Of a stretch of 64,000 bases of DNA, positions 12,501-21,577 are shown one piece after another. The translations under genes were made by a program, and so were the position numbers. Source of the stretch: Nematostella vectensis (Eukaryota; Cnidaria; Anthozoa; Actiniaria; Edwardsiidae); contig NC_064048.1 in assembly GCF_932526225.1 (NCBI RefSeq), forward strand, positions 6,182,627 through 6,246,626, given 5' to 3'. The notes under the pieces are model-generated. The model was given only the letters and a program-made list of their open reading frames with translations, had not been told where the DNA came from and did no database searches. Every line of letters begins with the position of its first letter. Position 1 is the first letter of the stretch.

Positions 12501-13024
12501 TTAAGCGCGTAGTATCCCTCTTGTTCCTGAAGTATTAGCCGAAACTCTTCGTCTGAGATATGCCCGTCCTGCAGAGCCTTAGAGACCAGCTCGCTGATCG
12601 AGTTTTTCTTACTCTCCGCTAAAACCATCGTGTCTTCGTGTTTAGCCACCTTGCTCGTAAGCAAGGCACCGACCCGACACCGACCAGCCCAGCGACCCCT
12701 GCCAGCGGACCGCCGATCAGAACCCCTATCCCACTCAGAGAGACCCAACCCGGCGCTGGAAAGCGCACCTGCAGCGATGCCGGATGCCACAGACACAGCA
12801 TGGGTAACGGCAAAGGCGCGCTTATACTTTTTTCGCACCTGTCGATGATGCGTCATCTCGTTGTCTAGGACCGCCTGAGTGTCACATATTTTCTGGAGTC
12901 GGAAGCTTTGCACGTCGCCGCCGATGCTTGCCGGAGCGGTGGGCGTCATGTGCGTACCCTTCGGGGGGCAGACGCTGGGAAGCGAGGGGTATATGGCACC
13001 GCTGCTAACGTCGCTGTTTGCCAT
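12482..13024 (-). CDS. Polinton accessory protein with hydrophobic centre, internally frame-disturbed
   Basis: The open frame has 180 codons. The N-terminal third is Pro/Ser-rich, followed by a helical basic segment (RQVRKKYKRAF) and a small-residue hydrophobic stretch (VASGIAAGALSSAGLG), probably a membrane segment. Between about 12660 and 12750 this frame turns Arg-rich and implausible, while another minus frame reads a Gly/Val/Leu hydrophobic run. Two compensating shifts are therefore likely. After that, the acidic helical tail (ISDEEFRLILQEQEGYYALK) is in the original frame. The stop lies inside the terminal repeat. I recognise it only as the kind of small membrane protein found in cnidarian Polintons; its function is unknown. 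Confidence 0.6.
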   Translation of the reverse strand: MANSDVSSGAIYPSLPSVCPPKGTHMTPTAPASIGGDVQSFRLQKICDTQAVLDNEMTHHRQVRKKYKRAFAVTHAVSVASGIAAGALSSAGLGLSEWDRGSDRRSAGRGRWAGRCRVGALLTSKVAKHEDTMVLAESKKNSISELVSKALQDGHISDEEFRLILQEQEGYYALKAAIRA

Positions 13025-13052
13025 GCTTGTTATGTCGGACCTAGGTTAGCTC

Positions 13053-13749
13053 TTATACGAGGCGAACAGGCTTGCCCTTAAAGTCCACCCGTCTACCGCG
13101 GTCATCCCTGATCCATATTATCCATATTCGGATACTCGAGACAAACTCAGAGGAAGATGCTGCAACACAAACGGGGATGTCGGGCCCATAGACGACTTTC
13201 TCGTGCGGCCTCCCGCGGGTTTCTAGGCAAGCGAGAACGTTTGAAGGCTCGTCTAAGGCGAGGCATTGCGAGCGGTCTACGATATCGCAGAAGATGTAGA
13301 ATGCCTCTATTTTCGGCAAAGCCACCTTAAGTGGGCCCCCCCCCCCCCCCCCCCACGGTCAGTGCGAGGCCCCGCCCACCCAACTGATCGTCTTTAGCCT
13401 CTAGGCCAAATAGTGCGCAAAGCTCGGCATTCAGGAACGCAACGCCTTTGGACACGAGCGCGATCTTCCCGGTGAGGGGATCCAGCTTCGCGGTCAGAAT
13501 CTTGCTTTCAGCGTGGTTGATCGTTTCCACGATGGACTCGGCCGTGTGGTGCCCGGCTGGCAGAGTAGCGATGGGCGGGAGGGAGGCTATAGTCGTTATC
13601 TGATGCTCCCGCTCGAGATTATACCAGCTGTTAAACAGCGAGCACTGCCGGAGCGCCACGAAGCGTGGGCGCCTTATCGGCTGCTCGAAGAAGAGCGTCA
13701 GTTCGCCTCCGGTGAACACAGCATGTAGGATCACTATTGTGTTGAACAT
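13053..13749 (-). pseudogene. Possible minor capsid (penton-like) protein, broken at a C19 run
   Basis: Two minus frames, 13749 down to 13327 and 13325 down to 13053, read like halves of one protein of about 230 residues. The break is a run of 19 C (13336-13354) inside the gene. The first half is rich in beta-strand sequence (GGELTLFFEQP, DPLTGKIALVSKG). The second has FYIFCDIVDRS and ends with beta-rich SSIRIWIIWIRDDRG. A single jelly-roll minor capsid protein is expected in Polintons and the size fits, but that role is inferred from context. The gene starts 30 bp from the divergent gene at 13780. Confidence 0.5.
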
Positions 13750-13779
13750 AGCCCGCCTTCGTGTTTAATAGGGCTGAGC

Positions 13780-15308
13780 ATGGATTGGGAAGGCTGGCGG
13801 ATGCTGAACGAGGAGGCGATTCCCCGAAGGAAGGAGGAGGAGACGAAGAAAGCGGCAGTTGCGGCGGGAGCCTCTATAGCCGTACATATCAAACACGCTA
13901 TAGCCGAACAAGTCAAACGCGCAAAAACCGGTTTCCCTAGGTCTCTAGCCCTCGCGCAAAAGCTGCTCTACGCCGTGCCCGCGACCCCGTGGAGATCACG
14001 GCCTCAGACATCACCCCACTACTCACGCAGCTGGAGATACACGTGGCTGAGGACAAATCATTCACGACTAGGGTCCGAGACATATTCAAAGAGACAGTAG
14101 TCACGCACAAGTCCGCCAAGGAGTCTCGCCGGTGGTTATCGGAGCCTTCCTATGGGTACTGGCCACAGCAACTCAACTTTGCGGTCTGGTGCGCAACCGC
14201 CGGATGTGGGGTGTCCCTAGTTAACCCCGCTTTCGCCACGCTCCCCTCTTTCATCAGGGGATTTCTAAGGTTTCACGTCTACTTAACCACCCGGAGGATA
14301 CTCTACGAGCTCGGCGCCCCCCTGCCTGGCGACAGCCCGTTCACGCAAAAAGGTAACCCCTACAAGAAGGCCGCTTCCGAGCGTCTATGTATAGAGTTCG
14401 GTTTGCCGCGTAAGCCGGACTTCCGATGGAAAGGCGGGCGGAACCACGGGCTAGGTGATGTGTTCGTGTTCTACCCGGGGGAGCGGTATCGCAACGTGCA
14501 CGTGATCCGTGGCTACGACACGGCGGCGGACGAGTACCCGAGCCACCTCAATCTGTTTAGCGACGAAGGTGGGACGTACAATAGTGGGAAGCAGGTGGGT
14601 TACATACGCAACGACGACCACGGGGGCGTGCAATATAGCTGGTTTGCGCCTCCCAAAGGTAGGGGGCTGACAAAAGCAGGGCTAGGAAGACTCGATCGCT
14701 CGGTCGAGGCGTTCGTCTACACAGTGCTTGACGCGCAGGTAAACGTCCGTTCCTCTATCGCGGGGGCCGGTGGGCCGGCCAGGGAGGCGCAGGCGGAGTT
14801 CACGAAGCTGCTTGAAGATGCGATCATAGAAAACGACATCGCTCAAAGCGTGCAAAGGTACCAGTTAGCCGTGCAGGAGGCCAAGGTAAGACTGAGTCTT
14901 GCGGTCGCACCAGGAGTGTGGCTGATGCCGAGCGATCTGGTGATAAACACGCAAAGCGTCGTGGGCTACAACAATAAGCTGCAGAAAGCCACAGACTCCA
15001 TGACGCTCGGCGCAAACGCGATCAACACCGAGACAAAGCCAGTCGGTGCTCATAACATGGCCGGTTGGCATCCTAGGGTGCAACACGTGACTGACCCTGG
15101 GATCGACCGCGTGCCGTCCCGGCGGCGAAGCAAGGCTTCTGCCCCTGCGAAAGTGCACGCAGAGGGCGCGGCCTCTGCCCCCTCTCCACGTACGCACGCT
15201 GCGCATAGCATGACTGCCGCCGGAACGGGCGAAAAAAGTGACCACACCGCCCTCAAGGCGGGGTTGTCGGCACTCGCGGTGGCCGCGGCGTATTACTTGT
15301 TCCGATGA
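13780..15308 (+). pseudogene. Conserved Polinton-type protein with C-terminal membrane anchor, one frameshift
   Basis: An N-terminal part from ATG 13780 (MDWEGWRMLNEE, then Lys/Ala-rich helices) runs in one frame to about 13980. The remaining 439 codons, 13989-15308, run in another, so the gene carries one shift near 13960-13990. The main part has a hydrophobic, Cys-containing segment, a basic middle (KPDFRWKGGRNHGLGDVFVF), helical regions, a low-complexity Ala/Ser/Pro tail and a hydrophobic C-terminus (AGLSALAVAAAYYLF), consistent with a tail anchor. The peptide HAAHSM near the tail recurs in the neighbouring gene on the other strand. It is probably a virion or membrane component. I do not recognise a catalytic domain. 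Confidence 0.6.
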
Positions 15309-16254
15309 TTGCTTTGCATTCGACGAACCAAGAACGCGGCTACGGCTGGAATCAGCAGCCACGCATTTTCGCCAAGGAATTTCACCGCTTCTCCTGCAGC
15401 CTTAAACACGAAGTTCGCGATGCTGCCTACTAGCCCAGTGAGAAGCTCGCCTAGTTTTTTCCCGATAGCCTTAAGACCGTTACTGACCCCTCTGGCCACG
15501 GAGGAGAGCGACTTGCCGAGCGACGTCACAATGGCCGCGATCGTCGTCGCTACGGCCAACCCGATAGCGGTGACGGTAAAGCCGTACTTTTTGAAGATGG
15601 CTTTGATGCGCTCTCTTAGCAGCTTTTGGTTCTCCAGCTCTCGGTTTTCGCGTTCTAGTTCGTCAATCTCGGATAGCCTCTCCTCGTTGCGCTCACGGGC
15701 CTCTTGGCGGCGACTCTCTGACGTGTTAGGGTCGTCGATGGTCTCCCTGTCTGCGGCTACCACCCCTTGCAGCTCTTGGACTCGTTCTGTGTTCTCCTGG
15801 ATGACCGCGTCTATCTCTGCCACGGACCCCATCGCCAGCTTGAAGCCTTTCAGCTTTGCAACGTCCTGTCGAACGCCCCCGTCCTCGTTGAACAGCTGTC
15901 TTGGTTTAGTCCTTTGCCGAGGTTGCGAAGCTGTATTAGCGTCTTTCCCCTCTGGTCTGACTAGAACCGTATCAGATTCTCGTTAAGGTCTGGGTATTTC
16001 TCCCTGAGGGACTGGAGACCGAGTTATGTCGCTGCACCCTCTGTGGTGAACGAGGTTTCAGCGGTCGTTTGCGTTGCGCTTCGCGTAGCCATGCTATGCG
16101 CAGCATGCATACGCGATGACGTGCTCGTCATTGGGATCGACTCCCCATCGTCGGGGTCAAACGGGATAAGGGGCGTCGTTTCGTCGTCCCCCGCTCCGCG
16201 ATCGGCGGACGCACCCGGCAAGGTATCGTCAATGTCAACGTCAACATCACCCAT
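15293..16254 (-). pseudogene. Coiled-coil plus glycine-rich hydrophobic Polinton protein, broken
   Basis: The intact C-terminal part (15832 down to 15293) has a long charged coiled coil (RQEARERNEERLSEIDELER) followed by hydrophobic Gly/Ala/Leu helices and a final membrane-like segment (NAWLLIPAVAAFLV). Upstream, plausible coding sequence continues past the first ATG to about 15985, changes frame there, then meets a TAA at 16024-16026. That stop is in frame with an acidic, Ser/Thr-rich start at 16254 (MGDVDVDIDDTLPG). I infer one gene of about 320 codons with one frameshift and one nonsense codon. Its end overlaps the previous convergent gene by 16 bp. A virion membrane-active role is possible but unproven. 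Confidence 0.6.
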
Positions 16255-16287
16255 GATGCGTGCGCATAACTCGTGCTATGCTATATT

Positions 16288-16297
16288 AGACATGTCT
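16288..16297. promoter_or_regulatory. p53-family half-site in the divergent capsid promoter
   Basis: AGACATGTCT fits the p53/p63 half-site consensus RRRCWWGYYY exactly and lies within the 14-bp palindrome TTAGACATGTCTAA (16286-16299). It lies in the 107-bp gap between the minus gene starting at 16254 and the major capsid gene starting at 16362. Binding is inference; no second half-site is evident. Confidence 0.4.
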
Positions 16298-16361
16298 AAC
16301 AGTCCGCACCATAGCCACGCGGCGTCGTACTTTATCTATACATACGTATACGATATACGTA

Positions 16362-17611
16362 ATGTCAGTCAGCGATAAACTTGACCCCCAACGAACACCC
16401 AGAACTCCTCTGGGGTTGAAAGCCGAGAGAACTGTTCACCGGGTCACTCTCAACCCGTCGACGGCCTCCCCAGGCGTGACGCTATATGTGGCGGTCCCAA
16501 AGCTATCGGAAGGCGTCACGCTCGTGCCTAGCTCCTTGAGGGTCGGTCTCGATCTCTCCATCTCAGGCCATGCAAATAATACCGTCGTGAACAACATCGG
16601 CCGAAATCTCGTGAGCCGCCTGAAAATCACGTTTGCAGGAGAAACGCTCCAGGACACCAACCGCTACGACGTCTTCAAGACGTATGAGGAGCTTTACCTG
16701 TCCAAGGTCGAGAGAGAGGACCACCTGGAGCAGGACATACAGTCAGAAAACATGCGCAAGCTTCGTTCCAAGGCTGGCGATAAAGCGACTAGTAACGCCA
16801 AGGAGAACGCTCTAAACGCCGCCCACGGGGCGAGGTACACCATCCCGCTAGACCATTCTCTGCTGACGGACCACGGCGTACTGTACCCAAGGGCGCTCTC
16901 CGAGGCGCTGCTCTTCGAGATCACGTTCGCAACGGTTGACCAGGTAGTAGTCGGAAGCGATGCTACCAAATTATCCTATGGCATCAAAAATCTAGAGCTG
17001 GAATACGAAAGCCTGAGGGACGACAACCACGCCGCCGCCTACCAAAACGGCACAACGTTCTTCTACGAGCAAGTGAACCTTCACAAGACCTTCGTGATTA
17101 GCAAAGGGACGGACAGCATAATCAACGAGAGTGTCAACCTGCCGCGAAGGTCTATGAGTGGTCTGTTGCTCCTCTTTGTTGAGCCAAACACGGCAGGGGC
17201 TCGCGACTCTGAGAAGTTTGTGTACCCCGACATCAAGAGCGTTCGCGTTACAATCGACGGCGTGCCAAACAGGGTCTTCAGCCAGGGGCTGCGCCCCACT
17301 GATTTCTGGAGGCGAAAAGGCGGTTCGTCTGCCCCTCCCCGGGGGGGCACAGCGGAGCGCCTGCCGCCCCGGCAATCGGCCCCGAGTCGTTCTATGGCGA
17401 TGACAAGTTTGCTCTGTGGATCGACCTTCGAACGACGGACGACAGTGCTATCCATGGGGGTGGTCTCCGATTGGTCAATACCCGTGACGGTGTGCACCTC
17501 GAGATAAAACGCACGGCGAGCGGCACGGGTACCGTAAACTGTCACATGTTTGTGGTGGCCGACGCCCAAATGAACCTTATGAACGGACAGCTAGAGTCCA
17601 TACAATACTGA
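16362..17611 (+). pseudogene. Major capsid protein candidate (double jelly-roll), frameshifted
   Basis: From ATG 16362 the frame is clean for about 320 codons. Signatures I associate with Polinton/adintovirus major capsid proteins include VVNNIGRNLVSRLKITFAGE, RYDVFKTYEELYL, YTIPLDHSLLTDHGVLYPRA and GTDSIINESVNLPRRS. After RPTDFW (about 17310) the frame becomes Arg/Ser/Pro-rich. Beyond a G7 run (17340-17346) the expected beta-rich C-terminus is in another frame and stops at 17609-17611. The protein was probably about 415 residues. In this family two jelly-rolls trimerise into hexon-like capsomers. The packaging ATPase follows 27 bp downstream on the same strand. Confidence 0.72.
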
Positions 17612-17638
17612 GCACAGACAGTTTCTGCGCGAAGCGGT

Positions 17639-18241
17639 ATGGACCCGAAAAACATCCCATTTAACGCTCTCATCGTGGGCCCGACGTCATGCGGGAAGAC
17701 CCAATTCGTAGTGGACCGGCTGCGCGGCCCTTTCCGGGGCAAGTTCGACTACATCGTACTCATGTGCCCTACCTTTGTCTACAACAAAACATACGACGGC
17801 TTCGGCGAGGGCGACGATCGTCTGTTTGTCATCGCACCTGAGGCGGGTCAGATCGACATACTGCTGAGGTTTGTCTCCGCTCTCTTCGAAGGCACTAATA
17901 CGCTAATCATACTCGACGACTGTGCGGCCTCAAAAGACGTAAAGAGGCGCTTTGACCAGCTCGTCAGCTTGGCGTTCAGCGCGAGCCACGTGGGTATTCG
18001 CGTGTGGGTGATCACGCAGCAGCTCACCAGCATCACGAAGCCGTTCCGTGAGAACCTCGCGGCCTTGGTGGTCTTCTATACCCCGAGCAAGGCGGACATG
18101 AAAGCTATCCTGCATGACTACGGCGCGGAGCTCTCAGAAGAGAAGATGAAAGAGTACATGAAGGCCCTCAAGACGAAAAAGTTCTCGAAGTTAGAGATTT
18201 GCTTGCGTCACCCTTATACCATCGCCCTAGTTGAACGGTAA
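17639..18241 (+). CDS. A32-type (FtsK/HerA) genome-packaging ATPase
   Basis: An intact 200-residue protein. The Walker A motif is GPTSCGKT (residues 14-21). A Walker B-like strand TLIILDDC ends near residue 94. A polar WVITQQL motif near residue 120-126 fits the sensor region of this family. The enzyme drives ATP-dependent DNA translocation into preformed capsids in Polintons, adintoviruses and NCLDVs. The length is normal for Polinton ATPases, and the ATG directly follows the capsid gene. This is one of the least damaged genes of the element. Confidence 0.9.
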   Translation: MDPKNIPFNALIVGPTSCGKTQFVVDRLRGPFRGKFDYIVLMCPTFVYNKTYDGFGEGDDRLFVIAPEAGQIDILLRFVSALFEGTNTLIILDDCAASKDVKRRFDQLVSLAFSASHVGIRVWVITQQLTSITKPFRENLAALVVFYTPSKADMKAILHDYGAELSEEKMKEYMKALKTKKFSKLEICLRHPYTIALVER

Positions 18242-18317
18242 GCGCAGTAAACCACCGCTCTAGGGTATAACGTGTGTGTGCACACATATACACGTGTTGC
18301 ACCTTAGCCACGGCATG

Positions 18318-18925
18318 ATGAGCGACGAATGCTTTGAGAGTCTTCTTGAGGGGGGCGCCGCCGGCCTCCCGGCCGTCGAGTCGTTGGACTGCTCGACGCA
18401 TCCGGCCGGAACGGCAACCGGAGGTGAGCAAACTGAGGTAGCAGACGCGAGGGAGAAACTCGCGATTCTCGTAGCCTCGGGGAAGTCGAGAGAAATGGTA
18501 GGCAAGGCCCTGACTCACGACGACGTCAAACGCATGAGCGCCGAGGAGGTGAGGAAGTACGAGAAGCGATACGAGACTGCTCTAGCCAGCCGGACTACAG
18601 ACGCCCTGGCAGACAGCTTTCTGTAGCTTACGACCAGGCTAGTAGGCATGGCGCTGCCGATAGACAGTGTGGTCGATCTTCACAATGACCTAGTGTCCGT
18701 CTACATGATCAACAACGAGCTCCGCACATTGTGTGAAGCCTGTCTCTACGCTGCGGTCATTTGATGGCTTTAGCCGTCGGGGCGTTACACGTAGCGCGTC
18801 ATGTGAACACCGCCGGAACGGCAAGCGCTCACGCGCGGTGTCAACACGAGGTAGCAGCCGCGGACTCACCAGTGGTTTGCCTGCCGGAACGGCAAACGCA
18901 CTGTGGCGAGTCTGCCATCCCAGAG
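18318..18925 (+). pseudogene. Small Polinton protein with nonsense codon and frameshift
   Basis: The ATG at 18318 (MSDECFESLLEGG; an ATG also precedes it at 18315) opens a frame that stops at TAG 18624-18626. The same frame continues as plausible helical protein (MALPIDSVVDLHNDLVSVYM) to 18764. Near 18745 the reading moves to a third frame with a small-residue hydrophobic stretch (ALAVGALHVARHVN), ending at about 18925. Its order between the ATPase and other small membrane proteins matches Polinton accessory genes. Function unknown. Confidence 0.5.
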
Positions 18926-18980
18926 TAGACGTTCATTTGAAAGCTTGCCACTTCTTCAGCAACCAAGTAGTTGACACCGC

Positions 18981-19598
18981 GTGTCAACACAAATGGAGGA
19001 ACCTCAAGGAAGTACTAGTGCCCAGCATCTCGCGGAACCTGACAAACAAGCTGCTCATGAACATGCACGTACGCCTTCGGCGTTGGCGGAGAGAATCACG
19101 AGCCCCGAACCACCCACGACCAGACCTAAACACCCTGGGCGAGTTGAAGCGGGGAGGCGCTTGGCAAAGTGGAACCGAATTAACAGAGCGAAGAAAAAGA
19201 CACTTCGTGTCGTGCAACACGTTGAGTCGCCGGTCGCTAGCGAGCCGCAGGGACGCGAGGGCTTGCGCGCCGAAGGCATACACACACCAGTCCCGGAAAG
19301 CAACTCTGCCTGGTCGGCCAGCTCGGTTATCGGGGTCGCTGGTCTTCTAGTGTCATTGTTCGGCCTCTACACACGTAGGCGGGAGCTAGCTGCCGCGTTC
19401 ACTCGCACACCAGCTGTTAACCAGCGAGCTACCGATCCGCATGCTACCGATCCGCATGTAGCGGCCGACGACGTGACTCCGCCCGCAAGGCCGCCGCTGA
19501 CGGCCGCACAGCAGACCAAGGATCGACTGCTTGCCGTCCCGGCGACAGCGCTTCGCGCTCCCGGACAATGCAAATATCGGCTGTTATCCATGGAGTAA
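18981..19598 (+). CDS. Small basic single-pass membrane protein of the Polinton
   Basis: An open frame of 205 codons; the ATG at 18981 or 18996 could be used. The N-terminus is polar and disordered-looking. A basic block RVEAGRRLAKWNRINRAKKK follows near residues 54-73. One membrane segment (SASSVIGVAGLLVSLFGLY) lies near residue 112-130. The tail carries a short tandem repeat (ATDPH twice, from two 15-bp DNA copies). Basic-plus-TM proteins of this shape are common in Polintons; the role is unknown, possibly virion-associated. The residues after about 150 may be non-native sequence. Confidence 0.55.
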   Translation: MSTQMEEPQGSTSAQHLAEPDKQAAHEHARTPSALAERITSPEPPTTRPKHPGRVEAGRRLAKWNRINRAKKKTLRVVQHVESPVASEPQGREGLRAEGIHTPVPESNSAWSASSVIGVAGLLVSLFGLYTRRRELAAAFTRTPAVNQRATDPHATDPHVAADDVTPPARPPLTAAQQTKDRLLAVPATALRAPGQCKYRLLSME

Positions 19599-19658
19599 GC
19601 AGAGATTTAGACACGAGGGCCCCACCCATATCCGCACGTCCGTGCATATATGTGTATA

Positions 19659-19883
19659 ATGTCGACGACGCAGCAGAGCAAGATTACAAAGACCATCACC
19701 GACGCCGCAGTCATAACCGGCCTCGCCGCCGTTATCGGCTGGGTTTGGCGCAAGGTCTTACACGAGGACTTCACCAAAGACCCCTCCGCGAACGCCATGA
19801 ACTACGCAAAATTGACTGCCGCCGTTGCAGGTGCTGTCGCTTTGAAGTGTTACCTTGAGGACCAGAAGATCCTGCCCGTGTAG
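19659..19883 (+). CDS. Small two-helix membrane protein of the Polinton
   Basis: Intact. I chose the ATG at 19659 (MSTTQQSKITK), which gives 74 residues. Two hydrophobic helices are visible, AAVITGLAAVIGWVW and KLTAAVAGAVALKCYL, followed by LEDQKILPV. It resembles the very small conserved membrane proteins found near the capsid genes of Polintons. Function unknown. Confidence 0.65.
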   Translation: MSTTQQSKITKTITDAAVITGLAAVIGWVWRKVLHEDFTKDPSANAMNYAKLTAAVAGAVALKCYLEDQKILPV

Positions 19884-19948
19884 TAGCGTACTGTGGCACA
19901 TTATTGGACTCGTGTACGTTTCATGCGCATGCGCATGCGTACACACAG

Positions 19949-19990
19949 CACGTGAAGTGTACGCACGTGAAGTGTGCGCACGTGAAGTGT
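19949..19990 (+). promoter_or_regulatory. Three phased CACGTG E-boxes
   Basis: CACGTGAAGTGT occurs at 19949-19960, 19964-19975 and 19979-19990, an exact 15-bp period. Each copy has the palindromic E-box CACGTG bound by bHLH factors in animals. The array ends 23 bp before the ATG at 20014, where a regulatory role would be natural. A neutral tandem duplication is the alternative. Confidence 0.45.
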
Positions 19991-20013
19991 GCAAAGCACA
20001 AACACACTACTCG

Positions 20014-20441
20014 ATGGCCTCTATCGCGATTTTGGTTGGTGGCGCCGTCCTAAACGCGACTGCATTCGTTGGTGGCAACTACCTCGCAAAGTTCCTGTCG
20101 AACGATGAAAGCCCCGCCTTAGCCGAGAAGGAGAGGCACGACAAGGCTCTAGAGAAATACCAACAAGACTATGGACGCTACCAACAGCGGCGACAAAAAA
20201 AATCCTCGACTGGCAAGCTCAAAGTCGCGAGAGAGGGTCCCTCGCAAAGCAAAACTTCACCGACACTGACTACGCGCTCAAACTCTACAACCAGACCCGG
20301 CCGGAACAATCCCTGGAGTCGATGCGGGCTCCTGAGCTGTCCGACTACTACATCCCCAGCAAAACGCAGAAAAACGCCGAGTTGGCGTACATTGGCGCCG
20401 GCGCTCTCGCCATCGGCTACGCAGCTAGCCGCTTGCTGTGA
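20014..20441 (+). pseudogene. Polinton membrane protein with two TM ends, frameshift at A8
   Basis: The frame from ATG 20014 (MASIAILVGGAVLNATAF) has an N-terminal hydrophobic helix and then a charged helix (LAEKERHDKALEKYQQDYGR). At the A8 run 20195-20202 the plausible reading moves to another frame. That frame continues through an acidic/aromatic region (LSDYYIPSKTQKNAEL) to a C-terminal hydrophobic helix and TGA at 20439-20441. The ancestral protein would be about 140 residues with a membrane segment at each end, a layout seen in Polinton accessory proteins. Confidence 0.65.
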
Positions 20442-20650
20442 TGTAGCTGCCGTTCCGGCGCTGCGTCTAAGCGGCCTTTTTCCATGCTGGGCGTATACGT
20501 ATAAGATGATTGCAGACCGAGCGCTTCGCGCAGCAGTGCGTATGCACGCCCGAGTAGACGGCAACCGCCTGTTGGAGACTGATACATGCGTTGCAACGCA
20601 TTGCAATGTATCGCGATACGCACGTAATGGCCTGCCGGAACGGCAAGTGC

Positions 20651-21577
20651 ATGTCCGACGAAGAAATCGATGCGTTCCTTCGTCCTATATACTACGCCAG
20701 AGGCGGCTTCCAGGGAGTGACCGCTCTGCATGCCAAACTTCCCAAGGGCTCAGCCTCCATAGATCGAGTGCGCAAGTGGGTAAGCACGCAGCCCGTCGGG
20801 GGCTACACACAGACATCCCCTCCTCCGACTACCTACGCCCACTTCTTGGAGCAGATGCCAAACCGTATCAACCAGTCGGACCTGCTATTCTTGCCAACCG
20901 ACCGCGGGTACAAGTATGCCCTGACTGTCGTTGACGTTGCTTCACGATATAAAGCCGCCCGCCCACTGAGGACTAAGAGCGCGGCCGTCGTCTCCCGTGA
21001 ACTCGCTGGCATCTATGCAGAGGGACCTCTAACATGGTCTAAAGTCCTCATGGTTGATGACGGCACGGAGTTCAAGGGTGCTACCACAAAGCTTCTAACA
21101 GACCACGGGGTGGAGGTCCGACAGGCCGAGCCAGGGCACCACAGGAGCCCAGCTTTCGCCGAGTCTTTCCATCGCTGGCTGGCACAGCGCCTATTTCGTG
21201 CGCAGTACTCGAAGAAGCTTGCATCCGGCGAGACGAACCGTGAGTGGGTTACTGCTTTGCCAATCGTCATCTCGGACATAAACGCAACGAAGACTCGCAT
21301 GACTGGATTTCCGCCTAAAGACGCCATAAAGCTGAGGCGCGTGCCTCTCAAAGCCGAAAAGCCCCCCTTAGAGGTCCCCTTAGAGGCCGGAACGGAGGTG
21401 TACATCGCCGTAAACGAGGAAGACCTTCAGGACAGAGAGACGGACCCGTGGTGGACAAGCAAGGCATACCCAATACTAAAGAGGGTCGTGGAGCCCGGAC
21501 AGCCAGTGTTGTATTACACGGCGTACTCTAAGCACGGCTTCACGCGTTCGCAGTCGCGTAGCGTCACGCTAGCGTGA
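20651..21577 (+). CDS. Polinton integrase (retroviral-type DDE, rve family)
   Basis: Intact, 308 residues from the ATG at 20651 (MSDEEIDAFLRPIYY). Earlier in-frame ATGs exist, but a copy of the palindromic intergenic unit lies between them and this one. The N-terminal region is helix-turn-helix-like with no zinc ligands. The core has LLFLPTDRGYKYALTVVDVA, with the first catalytic Asp in VVD. The second Asp is in MVDDGTEF and the Glu is in FAESFHRWLAQRL, 34 residues on. A beta-rich C-terminal tail ends GFTRSQSRSV. It inserts the element DNA and makes the 6-bp duplication. Its stop codon directly abuts that of the convergent replication gene. Confidence 0.92.
   Translation: MSDEEIDAFLRPIYYARGGFQGVTALHAKLPKGSASIDRVRKWVSTQPVGGYTQTSPPPTTYAHFLEQMPNRINQSDLLFLPTDRGYKYALTVVDVASRYKAARPLRTKSAAVVSRELAGIYAEGPLTWSKVLMVDDGTEFKGATTKLLTDHGVEVRQAEPGHHRSPAFAESFHRWLAQRLFRAQYSKKLASGETNREWVTALPIVISDINATKTRMTGFPPKDAIKLRRVPLKAEKPPLEVPLEAGTEVYIAVNEEDLQDRETDPWWTSKAYPILKRVVEPGQPVLYYTAYSKHGFTRSQSRSVTLA

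Larger units (their letters stand above)
18404..20645. repeat. Scattered palindromic unit TGCCGGAACGGCA
   Basis: The inverted unit TGCCG-GAA-CGGCA or one-base variants occurs at 18404-18416, 18811-18823, 18882-18894 and 20633-20645, and in reverse orientation at 20448-20460. Looser relatives occur near 15217, 19533, 20297 and 21391. The strict copies cluster in the small-gene block, mostly in or near gene junctions. Confidence 0.8.

Noticed and set aside
15309-15986. 225-codon plus-strand frame inside the Polinton
   Set aside because: It lies opposite the coiled-coil gene; its Ser/Arg-rich sequence is typical of an antisense shadow.
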